Below, in pieces: positions 6,302-15,726 of a stretch of DNA of 34,220 bases. Position numbers and translations under genes: made by a program. This DNA is from Oscillospiraceae bacterium (GTDB taxonomy: Bacteria > Bacillota > Clostridia > Oscillospirales > Ruminococcaceae). The first letter of the stretch is position 1, and every line of letters starts with the position of its first letter. The notes beneath the pieces are model-generated. The model made no database searches. It was not told the DNA's origin and was given only the letters and a program-made list of their open reading frames with translations. Where the stretch lies: assembly GCA_017560985.1 (NCBI GenBank), contig JAFZDX010000030.1, forward strand, positions 1 through 34,220, in the 5' to 3' direction.

Positions 6302-8518
6302 ATGGCCAGACAGAGAAATCAGACCAATGTAACAAACGAAATGAGAAAGCGCACTATTGTGGTTTCTTTCTTTGCTGTGCTTTGTTTTGTTATAGTTGCG
6401 GCAAATATGTTCCGTATACAGGTTCTTAATTACGAAGAAAACAAAGCCGAAGCTACTGCCATACAACTGCGAGAAATGGAACTTTCGCCAAACCGTGGTA
6501 CTATTTATGATGCCAATGGTAAAATTCTGGCGCAGTCTGCCACGGTATGGACTATTTCGGTTTCTCCTCTGGAAAGTGATGAGGAACAGCATCAGCTTAT
6601 TGCATCAGGCCTGGGGGAAATATTGGATGTTGACCCACAGACTATTCTTACAAAACTGGGCAAAAAAAATTATTATCAGCTTATCAAACAGAAGGTTGAC
6701 AAACCTGTGGCGGACCAGGTGCGCCAGTTCTGCCAGGACAACAAAATAAGCGGTGTAAATATTGCCGAAGACTATAAACGTTACTACCCATACGGCGAGT
6801 TTGCCTCCACAATCCTGGGCTTCTGCGGTTCTGACAACCAGGGTCTTGCAGGTCTTGAAAGCTATTACAATGAAGAACTGACCGGTGAAAAAGGCAGGGT
6901 TATCGCTGCCAAAAACGGTTGGGGTCTGGATATGGGTACCGACTATGAAATTATGAGCGAAGCCCGTGACGGATACAGCTTGAAGCTGACAGTGGACGAA
7001 ACCATACAGCACTATCTGGAAAAACAGCTGTCGCTGAATGCTGAAAAGCATAGAGTGCAGGAAGGTGCAGTAGGAATTGTAATGAATGTCAAAACAGGTG
7101 CCATACTTGCTATGGCCAACTATCCGGCATATAATCCTAACGACCCATATGCGCTTACAAACGAATCACTGGCAGCCCAGATTGCGGCAATTACTGATGA
7201 CACCCGGAGAAACGAAGCTATGTCCCAGGCCAGACAGAAACAGTGGCGTAACAAAGCAGTAAACGACCTGTACGAACCTGGTTCAGTTTTCAAAGTTATC
7301 ACTGCGGCTTCTGCACTTGACAGCGGTAAAGCATCCCTTGCCAACGGATATTACTGTAAAGGGTTCAAAGAAGTGGAAGAACGCATTATGAAATGTTCCC
7401 AGACAGGGGGCCATGGTGCAGAAAGCTTCAAACAGGCACTTATAAACTCCTGTAACCCGGCTTTTATCGAAATCGGTGCCGCAATGGGTAAAGATATTTT
7501 CTACGATTATTTCTACTCCTTTGGTATGGCTGAAAAAACAGGCATTGACCTGCCGGGTGAACAGAAAAGTATTTATTATACAGATGAAACCCACACCACA
7601 GTTACACTGGCCAGCTGTTCGTTTGGTCAGTCCAATAAAGTAACACCAATCCAGATGATAACTGCCATTGCTACTGCGGTAAATGGTGGTAATCTGGTTA
7701 CACCACATCTGGTTTCTCAGTTGCTGGACTCTGACGGTAATGTGGTTCAGGATCTTACACCGGAAATCCGCCGTCAGGTTATCAGTCAGCAGACCAGTGA
7801 AATCATCGCAGATATATTACAGGAAAACGTTACCAGCGGTAACGGCCGACACGCTTATATTGCAGGTTACCGTGTTGGCGGCAAGTCAGGTACATCACAG
7901 AAGCTGGATACTCCACGGGATAATGACTACATCGCATCATTTGTAGGCGTTGCACCTTGTGATGACCCTGAAATAGCAATACTCATATTCTTTGACACTC
8001 CTACAGGTGAAGATGGCTACTACGGCGGTACTCTCGCAGGACCGGTAGTTGGTTCACTTATGGGTGAAATACTGCCATATCTGGGTATAGAACCTGTTTA
8101 CAGCGCATCTGAACAGAATCAGGCCAGCGTAACGGTTTCTTCTATCACCGGCTATGACATTACCGAAGCGGCTGTTAAATTACAGCGTGCCGGTCTGAAA
8201 GTAAAAACAGTAGGTACAGGCAACAAAGTTGTATCACAGTTCCCGGCAGTGGGCCAGAAAGTTACTGTGGGCAGTATAGTGGTTGCCTATACTGAACAGG
8301 GTGAAAGCACTATGGTCACAGTGCCAAACCTTTTGAATAAATCACCATCGGCTGTTGCTACTACCCTTACATCTCGGGGTCTTAACCTTAAAGAAGAAGG
8401 CGCTTACTCCGGCAACAGCAATGTAAGGGTTTACAGACAAAGCCCTAACGCAGGTGACAAGGTACCAATGGGTACAGTAATCACCGTAATCTATCAGGAC
8501 CCAAATTACACAGAATAA
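6302..8518 (+). CDS. ftsI: Division-type class B penicillin-binding protein with two PASTA domains (FtsI/PBP2B/SpoVD)
   Basis: A 738-residue class B PBP, the D,D-transpeptidase that crosslinks septal peptidoglycan with FtsW. It has a short basic cytoplasmic tail, one membrane anchor (about 18-36), a PBP dimerisation domain, and a transpeptidase domain with PGSVFK (catalytic Ser about 328), SCN (about 382) and KSGTS (about 527). Two C-terminal PASTA repeats follow (about 610-670 and 673-735). Two PASTA domains fit vegetative PBP2B/PBP2x better than single-PASTA SpoVD, though a sporulation role cannot be excluded. Start ATG 6302 (MARQRNQTN) is chosen; an in-frame TTG at 6266 overlaps the upstream hairpin. 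The ribosome binding site is weak (GGGAAAG). murE follows after 10 bases. Confidence 0.93.
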   Translation: MARQRNQTNVTNEMRKRTIVVSFFAVLCFVIVAANMFRIQVLNYEENKAEATAIQLREMELSPNRGTIYDANGKILAQSATVWTISVSPLESDEEQHQLIASGLGEILDVDPQTILTKLGKKNYYQLIKQKVDKPVADQVRQFCQDNKISGVNIAEDYKRYYPYGEFASTILGFCGSDNQGLAGLESYYNEELTGEKGRVIAAKNGWGLDMGTDYEIMSEARDGYSLKLTVDETIQHYLEKQLSLNAEKHRVQEGAVGIVMNVKTGAILAMANYPAYNPNDPYALTNESLAAQIAAITDDTRRNEAMSQARQKQWRNKAVNDLYEPGSVFKVITAASALDSGKASLANGYYCKGFKEVEERIMKCSQTGGHGAESFKQALINSCNPAFIEIGAAMGKDIFYDYFYSFGMAEKTGIDLPGEQKSIYYTDETHTTVTLASCSFGQSNKVTPIQMITAIATAVNGGNLVTPHLVSQLLDSDGNVVQDLTPEIRRQVISQQTSEIIADILQENVTSGNGRHAYIAGYRVGGKSGTSQKLDTPRDNDYIASFVGVAPCDDPEIAILIFFDTPTGEDGYYGGTLAGPVVGSLMGEILPYLGIEPVYSASEQNQASVTVSSITGYDITEAAVKLQRAGLKVKTVGTGNKVVSQFPAVGQKVTVGSIVVAYTEQGESTMVTVPNLLNKSPSAVATTLTSRGLNLKEEGAYSGNSNVRVYRQSPNAGDKVPMGTVITVIYQDPNYTE

Positions 8519-8528
8519 CGGAGGCACT

Positions 8529-9974
8529 ATGAACATTCACGCAGTTCTGAAAGATGTTGAATATCAGGGAAAAGTAAAGGATTTTGATACAGATTTTGTA
8601 ACAGACGACTCCCGCAAAGTCAGACCTGGCTGTGTGTTTGTATGTAGCAAAGGTCTTACATTTGACGGCCACACTTTTGCAGCAAAAGCGCTGGAAATCG
8701 GTGCGAAATTGGTGGTTTGTGAAAAAGATATGGGTCTTGAAGACCAGATTATAGTAAAAAACAGCCGTCAGGTATATTCGCTTCTGTGTGCAAATCTTTT
8801 TGATAATCCTTCACGTAAAATGAAGATGATTGGCATCACAGGTACCAATGGTAAAACCACATCAGCCTTCCTTATCAAAGACCTGCTGGAACAGCAGGGT
8901 AAAAAAGTTGGTCTTATGGGCACTGTCCAGAATATGATTGACCAGCAGATTATCCCTGCAAAGTTCACTACACCACAGCCATATGAATTACAGGCTTTGC
9001 TGTCACAGATGTACAAATCCGGCTGTGAATATGTGGTTATGGAAGTTTCCAGCCAGGCTCTGGTGCAAAACCGCCTTTTTGGCATCACTTATGATGTGGC
9101 GGTGTTTACAAATCTTACACTGGACCATCTGGATTACCATAAAACAATGGAAAATTATTTTGATGCCAAGTGTATCCTGTTTGAAAATTCCAGAAATATA
9201 GTGGTAAATACAGATGATGAATACGGCAGAATAGTGGCTGAAAGATATGCACACAAAAATCCGGTTACTTTCTCTGCAAAAACAGATATGGCAGATTACA
9301 CAGCGAAAAATATTACCTTTACCCACAACAGTGTGAAATTCCTGATGGTGGGCAAAGGCAGTATCAGCAGGGTTAACTTCCCTATGCCAGGCGAATATTC
9401 AGTTCATAATGCTATGGGTGCCGCACTGGCCTGTGTAGCTGCTGGTGTTGATGAAAAATCAGCCGCAGAGGCATTGTCTTTTGTGAAAGGTGTAAAAGGC
9501 CGTTGTGAAATTCTGGTAAAAGAACCATTCACAGTTATCTGCGACTATGCCCATACCGGTGACGGTTTGGAAAATGTACTGTCCAGCCTGCGCCCATTTG
9601 TACAGGGCAGATTTATTGTTCTGTTTGGCTGTGCAGGTGAAAGGGAAAAAACAAAGCGCAGGGCAATGGCACAGGCTGTGGCAAAATATGCAGACTACAT
9701 TATCCTTACCAGCGACAACCCACGAAAAGAAGATCCACAGAGTATTATCAATGATGTGAAAACATACTTTGATGAGAAAAATATTCCTTACGTTGCGGAA
9801 GTTGACAGAAGAAAAGCTATAAATATTGCTCTGGATATGTTACAATATAATGAAACCCTGATTTTGTGCGGTAAAGGTCACGAAGACTATCAGGTGCTTA
9901 ACGGCATTACTGTATATCTTGACGAGCATGAAATTGTGGCGAAATTTATGGATAAATACAACAAAGGAAAATAG
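8529..9974 (+). CDS. murE: UDP-MurNAc-L-Ala-D-Glu:meso-diaminopimelate ligase
   Basis: A full-length (481 aa) Mur ligase that adds the third stem-peptide residue in the cytoplasm. It shows the N-terminal DDSRKVRPG UDP-binding element, the P-loop GITGTNGKTT, the active-site lysine region YFDAKCILF, DYAHTGDGLENVL and GCAGEREKTKR. The specificity motif DNPR (from Asp396, DNPRKEDP) is the signature of meso-diaminopimelate-adding enzymes, whose Arg contacts the free carboxylate of the substrate, so this organism should have DAP-type peptidoglycan. GGAGG precedes the ATG. murF starts 4 bases after its stop. Confidence 0.96.
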   Translation: MNIHAVLKDVEYQGKVKDFDTDFVTDDSRKVRPGCVFVCSKGLTFDGHTFAAKALEIGAKLVVCEKDMGLEDQIIVKNSRQVYSLLCANLFDNPSRKMKMIGITGTNGKTTSAFLIKDLLEQQGKKVGLMGTVQNMIDQQIIPAKFTTPQPYELQALLSQMYKSGCEYVVMEVSSQALVQNRLFGITYDVAVFTNLTLDHLDYHKTMENYFDAKCILFENSRNIVVNTDDEYGRIVAERYAHKNPVTFSAKTDMADYTAKNITFTHNSVKFLMVGKGSISRVNFPMPGEYSVHNAMGAALACVAAGVDEKSAAEALSFVKGVKGRCEILVKEPFTVICDYAHTGDGLENVLSSLRPFVQGRFIVLFGCAGEREKTKRRAMAQAVAKYADYIILTSDNPRKEDPQSIINDVKTYFDEKNIPYVAEVDRRKAINIALDMLQYNETLILCGKGHEDYQVLNGITVYLDEHEIVAKFMDKYNKGK

Positions 9975-9977
9975 ATT

Positions 9978-11333
9978 ATGAATGCAATTTTACTTTCACA
10001 GCTTGTAAAAGGTTTTGCTGTGCCAAAAAATGATTGCTATATAAATCATGTTACATCAGATTCCCGTGATGTGGTGGAAAACAGCGTTTTCCTCGCCATT
10101 CGCGGCGAAAGGGTGAATGGAGAAAATTATGCCGCATCTGCCATTGAAAAAGGTGCAAAACTGATTGTAACAGAAAACCACATTGACAATATCCCTGATG
10201 ATATGCAGGCTGTTGTGCCAAATGTACTGGATGCCAGCATACAGATGGGTGCCAATGTGAGAGATACTTTTGATATTGATATTATCGGTGTAACCGGCAG
10301 TATGGGTAAAACCACCACAAAAGAGTTTATCTATGCAGCCCTTTCACCATTTGCAAAAACAGTTAAAACACAAGGCAACCGGAACAACGAACTGGGCATG
10401 CCAAAAACCATTTACGGTTTTACACAGGAAGATAAATATGCCGTGCTGGAAATGGGTATGGAAGCACTGGGTGATGTACACAAACTTACCCTTGCCGCCA
10501 GACCTGTTGCAGCAGTAATTACTTGTATCGGCATTTCACATCTGGAAAGACTGAAAACCAGGGACAATATTCTGAAAGCAAAACTGGAAATTGTGGATGG
10601 TATGGATGAAAGCGGTATTCTGGTTGTGAACGGTGATGATGAATACCTGTCAAAAGCAGATATCAAGCATCCTGCCAATGTTTACCGCTACGGCATTGAA
10701 AATACAGATTCAGATGTTGTTGCAAAAAATATTTCCACAGTAGGTTTTGCAACTGAATTTACTATCGTTGACAAAGAAAACGGTGAAATAAATTGTACCA
10801 TCCCAACTGTGGGTAACCACAATGTAATGAATGCACTGTGCGCCTATACAGTAATTTCCCGTATGGGTTTTGATGCCAGACAGGTTGCTGCAAACCTGGC
10901 AGGCTATACTGTTTCGGGTCAGCGCCAGAAGATTGTGGAAAAGAACGGCATACTTTTTATTGAGGACTGTTACAACGCCGCACCTGCTTCTATGAAGGCA
11001 GCGGTTGATACACTTAAACTGGTTTCAGAAGGCAGAACAATCGCTGTATTCGGCGATATGATGGAACTGGGTGATGATGAAGCTGCATTGCACAGTGAAG
11101 TAGGCCGGTATGCCGCACAGAAAGGTGTGGACTGTATGTGGACCTGGGGTGAAAGGGCAAAGCATATCTGTACAGGTTTTGGTCCTGATGCCCTCAATTT
11201 TGAAACAAAACAGCAGCTTACAGATTACATAATCGAAAATATAAAACCTGGTGACGGCATTGTTTTCAAGGCCAGTCACTCCAGACGCTTTGAAGATATT
11301 ATTGACCGGGTTTACAACGGATTGGAAAAATAG
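9978..11333 (+). CDS. murF: UDP-MurNAc-tripeptide:D-alanyl-D-alanine ligase
   Basis: A 451-residue Mur ligase that adds D-Ala-D-Ala to complete the UDP-MurNAc-pentapeptide. Family elements are SDSRDVVENSVFLAIRGERVNG, the P-loop GVTGSMGKTTTKE, GNRNNELGMP (a MurF-specific segment), EMGMEALGDV, NYNAAPASM in the form DCYNAAPASMKAA, and AVFGDMMELGDD. The C-terminal FKASHSRRFEDI is also typical. AAAGGAAA just upstream provides the ribosome binding site. It lies in the usual place after murE and before mraY. Confidence 0.97.
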   Translation: MNAILLSQLVKGFAVPKNDCYINHVTSDSRDVVENSVFLAIRGERVNGENYAASAIEKGAKLIVTENHIDNIPDDMQAVVPNVLDASIQMGANVRDTFDIDIIGVTGSMGKTTTKEFIYAALSPFAKTVKTQGNRNNELGMPKTIYGFTQEDKYAVLEMGMEALGDVHKLTLAARPVAAVITCIGISHLERLKTRDNILKAKLEIVDGMDESGILVVNGDDEYLSKADIKHPANVYRYGIENTDSDVVAKNISTVGFATEFTIVDKENGEINCTIPTVGNHNVMNALCAYTVISRMGFDARQVAANLAGYTVSGQRQKIVEKNGILFIEDCYNAAPASMKAAVDTLKLVSEGRTIAVFGDMMELGDDEAALHSEVGRYAAQKGVDCMWTWGERAKHICTGFGPDALNFETKQQLTDYIIENIKPGDGIVFKASHSRRFEDIIDRVYNGLEK

Positions 11334-11341
11334 GAGTCGCT

Positions 11342-12349
11342 ATGATAAGGATTTCATTTTTAATTACAGGACTTATAGCCTTTGCGCTTACTGCACTCAG
11401 CGGTTTTGTGCTTATTCCATGGCTTAGAAAACTTAAATTTGGCCAGACAATTCTGGACATCGGTCCTACATGGCACCGGTCAAAGCAGGGCACACCTACT
11501 ATGGGCGGTCTTATGTTCTATGTTGGTGCTATTGCCGCCGCCTGTGCAGGTCTGGCACTTATGATGAAAGAGTTGCAGACTATTACAGGCGTAGTGTATA
11601 CAAACCAGATTATCAGCCTGTCTATCAGTATGCTGACAGCACTGGGCTTTGGCGCTATCGGCTTTGTAGATGACTATATCAAAGTGGTAAAAAAACGCAA
11701 CCTGGGTTTAAAAGCCAGATACAAAATTTTTGGCCAGGTGTTCGTTGTTGCCGCATTTCTTTATGGCCAGTATTACATAGGTCATATAAACACACTGGTT
11801 ACTGTTCCTTTTACTAATTTCAGCATTCAGCTGGGTATGCTGTATTATCCTATTGTTTTCCTGGGCATACTCTTTATGGTTAATGCTGTAAACCTTACAG
11901 ATGGTATTGATGGTCTTTGCTCATCAGTAACATTTGTTGTTGCACTGGGCTTTATGGTTATTTCTGCCGCATACGGATATTATACAAATGCTATCTTCGC
12001 AGTGGCTGTTGCCGGCGGATGTGCAGGCTTTCTGGTATGGAACTTCTATCCTGCAAAAGTATTTATGGGCGATACAGGCAGTATGTTCCTGGGTGGCGCA
12101 GTTGTTGCTATGGCATGGGCTATCAACCGCCCTGAAATCGTTCTCCTTATCTGTATTATCTACACCTGCGAAGCACTCAGTGTCGTAATTCAGATGTCTT
12201 ATTTCAAAATCACACACGGCAAACGCATTTTCAAAATGAGCCCTATTCACCACCACTATGAAATGAGTGGCTGGAGCGAAGTGAAAATCGTTACAGTTTT
12301 CACCACAGTGGCTGCTATCTTTGCTGTGCTTTCATATTTTGCATACTGA
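11342..12349 (+). CDS. mraY: Phospho-MurNAc-pentapeptide translocase
   Basis: A 335-residue polytopic membrane enzyme that transfers phospho-MurNAc-pentapeptide to undecaprenyl phosphate, forming lipid I. Visible signatures are GTPTMGGLMF, the magnesium-binding FVDDYIKVVKKRNLGL, NAVNLTDGIDGL, FMGDTGSMFLGG and the C-terminal HHHYE loop (SPIHHHYEMSGW). Roughly ten hydrophobic segments fit the family. AGGAG precedes ATG 11342. In many dcw clusters murD follows mraY; here ftsW follows directly. Confidence 0.97.
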   Translation: MIRISFLITGLIAFALTALSGFVLIPWLRKLKFGQTILDIGPTWHRSKQGTPTMGGLMFYVGAIAAACAGLALMMKELQTITGVVYTNQIISLSISMLTALGFGAIGFVDDYIKVVKKRNLGLKARYKIFGQVFVVAAFLYGQYYIGHINTLVTVPFTNFSIQLGMLYYPIVFLGILFMVNAVNLTDGIDGLCSSVTFVVALGFMVISAAYGYYTNAIFAVAVAGGCAGFLVWNFYPAKVFMGDTGSMFLGGAVVAMAWAINRPEIVLLICIIYTCEALSVVIQMSYFKITHGKRIFKMSPIHHHYEMSGWSEVKIVTVFTTVAAIFAVLSYFAY

Positions 12350-12376
12350 TAAATACTCACAAGAGAGGTTTTGACT

Positions 12377-13555
12377 TTGTCTGACAGATCAAAAGTAAGA
12401 ACAAAATCAAAATTTAATATAAAAGACTGGTTCCGTTTCACCGAAAAAGGTGCCCGTATGGATATGCCTATGCTTATCATTACAATGATATTGCTGGCAT
12501 TTGGTCTGGTTATGCTTTATTCAGCCAGCTATGTATATGGTATCTATCGATTTAAAGGTGATGCACTGCACTACATCAAAGACCAGGCGATGTTTGCTGC
12601 CATCGGTCTTGTGGCAATGTTTGCTGCATCAAAAGTGGACTATCACGTTTTCCGCCGCTATGCGATAATGTTGCTGGGGCTGGTGTATATACTGCTGGTA
12701 GTGGTTCTCTTTATGCCAGAATTCAATGGCTGCCATCGCTGGATAGTTATTCCGAATGTAGGTACTTTCCAGCCGTCAGAAATTGCAAAATTTGCAGTAA
12801 TACTGCTGTTTGCAAATATGATAGAAAAGAACTATGACAAAATGAAAACCATCACCTACGGCATAATGCCATTTGCTGCAGTTCTTGGGTCAATAGTTGT
12901 TCTGATGTTTTTCCAGCCGCACCTTTCAGGCATTGTAATCATATGTATGGTTGGCGCTATTATGATGTTTATCGGTGGCACAGATACCAAATGGTTTTTC
13001 CTGGCGGCTGCTATACTTGTTATCGGTATTGTTGCGGCACTTATCATCTGGCCTGATGCTATCCACTATGCGTCCAGCCGTATTGAAAACTGGTTGCACC
13101 CTGAAAATGACCTGTCATCAGCTGGCTACCAGAGCTATATGGGTCGTCTTGCCATTGGCAGTGGCGGTCTGTTTGGCCTGGGTCTGGGCAACTCCAGACA
13201 AAAACATCTTCACCTGCCTGAAGGACAGAACGACTTTATCTTTGCTATTATCTGCGAAGAACTGGGCTTTTTCGGCGGTATGATGGTTATCATCCTGTTC
13301 CTTGCACTGTTTGTACGTGGCATTTATATTGCTACACACGCAAAGGATAAATTTGGTGCTATGCTGGTTATGGGTATTATTATCCAGATATGCTTGCAGG
13401 CATTTCTCAATATTGCGGTTGCCACCGGCACCATACCGAATACAGGTATCTCACTTCCGTTCTTCTCTGAAGGTGGTACTGCACTTATGATGATTCTTGG
13501 TGAAATGGGAATTGTGCTTTCTGTTTCCCGTTATGCAAATATAGACAGAGGTTAA
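12377..13555 (+). CDS. ftsW: SEDS peptidoglycan polymerase (FtsW/SpoVE)
   Basis: A 392-residue SEDS-family protein with about ten membrane segments, which polymerises lipid II glycan strands with its partner class B PBP. Landmarks are the GLVMLYSAS segment near the first membrane helix, NGCHRWI, FQPSEIAKFAVILLFA, the FFQPHLSG region, and the C-terminal NTGISLPFFSEGGTALMM motif, where many FtsW proteins have GLPLPFISYGG. I prefer the TTG at 12377 (MSDRSKVRTK), 8 bases from AGAGAGG; the TTG at 12371 is too close to it. It could equally be called SpoVE; the dcw location next to a two-PASTA PBP favours vegetative division. Confidence 0.93.
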   Translation: MSDRSKVRTKSKFNIKDWFRFTEKGARMDMPMLIITMILLAFGLVMLYSASYVYGIYRFKGDALHYIKDQAMFAAIGLVAMFAASKVDYHVFRRYAIMLLGLVYILLVVVLFMPEFNGCHRWIVIPNVGTFQPSEIAKFAVILLFANMIEKNYDKMKTITYGIMPFAAVLGSIVVLMFFQPHLSGIVIICMVGAIMMFIGGTDTKWFFLAAAILVIGIVAALIIWPDAIHYASSRIENWLHPENDLSSAGYQSYMGRLAIGSGGLFGLGLGNSRQKHLHLPEGQNDFIFAIICEELGFFGGMMVIILFLALFVRGIYIATHAKDKFGAMLVMGIIIQICLQAFLNIAVATGTIPNTGISLPFFSEGGTALMMILGEMGIVLSVSRYANIDRG

Positions 13556-13558
13556 ATT

Positions 13559-14674
13559 ATGAAAATTATTATTGCAGCAGGTGGCACAGCAGGGCATATC
13601 AACCCAGGTCTTGCCATTGCACAGCACATCCAGTCCAAACATCCAGATGCCCACATTATGTTTGTAGGCAGAAAAGAAGGTATGGAATACGGTCTGGTAA
13701 CAAAGGCAGGTTATGATTTCTGCCATATGGAAGTAACAGGCTTCCAGCGCAGACTGACACTTAACAATATAAAAAGAAATTTTATTACAGTTAAAAATCT
13801 TCTTTTTGCATCATCAAAAGCAAAGAAGATTCTTAAAGATTTTGCACCGGACCTGGTTATAGGCACTGGCGGTTATGTTTCTGGTCCCATCGTTTTGCAG
13901 GCTGCAAAAATGGGTATAAAAACAGCCATCCACGAACAGAATGCCTTTGCCGGCGTTACCAATAAACTGCTGTCCAAAAATGTGGACACTGTGTTTGTTG
14001 CCACTGAAAAAGCGGCACAGTATATGGCTTATCCGGAAAAATGCATTGTCTGCGGCAACCCTGTAAGGGAAGAAATCACAACAGCAGACCCACTGGAAAG
14101 CAGAAGAAAACTGGGTGTAGAAGGCAAAACAGTTGTGTTGTCCTTTGGCGGCAGCCTTGGTGCAGCAAAACTGAACAATGCAATGAAAGCTGTGGCTTTA
14201 CATAACAAAGACAGAAAAGATATTGTACATTATCACGTTGTAGGCAGATATGATGATGGCGAGTTTGTATCTTTCCTGAAAGAAAACAACATACAGCAGT
14301 CAGAAAATCTGCAGGTGTTTGAATACCTGTATGATATTCCGAAATATATGGCAGCGGCAGATATTCTTATTACCCGCTGCGGTGCCCTTACCATTGCAGA
14401 AATAGCCTGTATGGGCAAGGCATCCATACTTATTCCTTCACCTAACGTGGCGGAAAATCACCAGTATCACAATGGTATGGTATTGGCAGATATGGGCGCG
14501 GCAGTGCTTATTGAAGAAAAAGATCTTACTGACGAGTCCATCGTACGGGCTTTTGACAGTATGTACACTGACCTTACAAAAACAAAACAGATGGGTGAAA
14601 TAGCTGCACAGGCGCATAAACCTGACTGTCTTGATATTATTTACAGAAATCTGAATTTACAGACAGGAATTTAA
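13559..14674 (+). CDS. murG: UDP-GlcNAc:lipid I N-acetylglucosaminyltransferase
   Basis: A 371-residue GT28 glycosyltransferase that converts lipid I to lipid II at the inner face of the membrane. The N-terminal glycine loop reads GGTAGHINPGLAIA (GGTGGH in most homologues). Further family features are DLVIGTGGYVSGPIVLQAA, HEQNAFAGVTNKLLSK, GNPVRE, SFGGSLGAAKLN, and the UDP-GlcNAc site TRCGALTIAEIACMGKASILIPSPNVAENHQ. The ribosome binding site AGAGG lies within the last ftsW codons, so the two genes are coupled. murC and murB, often downstream of murG, are absent. Confidence 0.96.
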   Translation: MKIIIAAGGTAGHINPGLAIAQHIQSKHPDAHIMFVGRKEGMEYGLVTKAGYDFCHMEVTGFQRRLTLNNIKRNFITVKNLLFASSKAKKILKDFAPDLVIGTGGYVSGPIVLQAAKMGIKTAIHEQNAFAGVTNKLLSKNVDTVFVATEKAAQYMAYPEKCIVCGNPVREEITTADPLESRRKLGVEGKTVVLSFGGSLGAAKLNNAMKAVALHNKDRKDIVHYHVVGRYDDGEFVSFLKENNIQQSENLQVFEYLYDIPKYMAAADILITRCGALTIAEIACMGKASILIPSPNVAENHQYHNGMVLADMGAAVLIEEKDLTDESIVRAFDSMYTDLTKTKQMGEIAAQAHKPDCLDIIYRNLNLQTGI

Positions 14675-14677
14675 ATT

Positions 14678-15574
14678 TTGGGCAAAAACGAAAGAAGAAA
14701 CAGCACACAGAATATGAAAAAGGCGGGTATAACACACCCGTCTAAACCTGTTTCTGACCCAAATAAATTTATACAGTACCCTGGAAATATACAGTCGTCA
14801 CCGGGTGGTAAAAAAACATTAAAGCCAGACCCGGCGCAGTACAATCAGCGTAAAAGCAGAAAAACTGTCAGAAAACAGCGAAACCGCCATCTTCTGGCCA
14901 CTGCCGTACTGGTTGCTATTCTTTTGGCTATTTTGGTGTTTATATCCCTTAAAGTACTGTTTATTGTACGCCATGTAGAAATGCAGGGAAGCGAAAGATA
15001 TACACAGGCGGAAATAATAAATTACTGTGCAGTACCTCTGGAAGAAAATATTTTTAAAATAGACACTGCAACACTGGAACAGAATCTTCCACTGGAATTC
15101 ACCTATGTGGAATCTGCAAGGGTTCAGCGCAAACTGCCAGACAAAATTCTGGTTACTATAACTGACAGCATACCTACCTATTATGGTATAAATTATGAAG
15201 GCCAACTGGAAACTTATACTATCTATTCCCAGGGGTTCAAACAGCTTACTACCCAGGCTGCAGCACCAGCCGGTCTTATGGGTATTGATGCAGACCTTTC
15301 AGATGCAGCATCAAAAGAAACACTGGACAGTATTATAGAAAAACTGTCACAGTCCGGTTATACAGGTGTCACAATGATAAAAGTGAACAGTACAGGTGAT
15401 ATTTCCCTTATCTACGATAACCGCGTACAGGTAAATCTGGGCACAGTGCTGGACATAGACTACAAGCTGAAAATGTCTTTCTATGTTATCAATAACGAAC
15501 TTACAGAAACAGACAGGGGTGTTATTGATTCCACCCAGGCAGGCAGTTGCGTTTTCCAGCCATCAAACAAATGA
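14678..15574 (+). CDS. divIB: Cell division protein DivIB/FtsQ
   Basis: A 298-residue bitopic protein: a long, basic, Pro/Ser-rich cytoplasmic tail (about 1-70), one membrane segment (about 72-93), then a POTRA domain starting VRHVEMQGSERYTQAEIINYC and a beta domain, ending without further membrane segments. This is the DivIB/FtsQ layout; the protein joins FtsL and FtsB at the divisome. The start is a TTG at 14678, with AGGAA at 14664-14668 just upstream; an internal ATG 12 codons later is a less likely alternative. Divergent sequence is normal for the family, and the place between murG and ftsZ supports the call. Confidence 0.88.
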   Translation: MGKNERRNSTQNMKKAGITHPSKPVSDPNKFIQYPGNIQSSPGGKKTLKPDPAQYNQRKSRKTVRKQRNRHLLATAVLVAILLAILVFISLKVLFIVRHVEMQGSERYTQAEIINYCAVPLEENIFKIDTATLEQNLPLEFTYVESARVQRKLPDKILVTITDSIPTYYGINYEGQLETYTIYSQGFKQLTTQAAAPAGLMGIDADLSDAASKETLDSIIEKLSQSGYTGVTMIKVNSTGDISLIYDNRVQVNLGTVLDIDYKLKMSFYVINNELTETDRGVIDSTQAGSCVFQPSNK

Positions 15575-15605
15575 TAAATTTTTGACATTAATAACCAAAA
15601 AATGA

Positions 15606-15634
15606 TTGAAATAGCTTTTTAAATTTGCTATGAT
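15606..15634 (+). promoter_or_regulatory. Internal promoter of ftsZ
   Basis: TTGAAA (15606-15611), a 17-bp spacer and TATGAT (15629-15634) in the 152-base gap between divIB and ftsZ, the largest gap inside the cluster. This allows ftsZ-divIVA-trxA to be expressed separately from the wall genes. A TTGACA at 15581 has no matching -10 at the right distance. Confidence 0.6.
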
Positions 15635-15726
15635 ATAATAAATATAACTATATGATTCTTTAAATATGTATTGTGCTTTTGGCATAGATATTCAGGATAA
15701 ATAACAGTAATGTGGAGGAATATAAA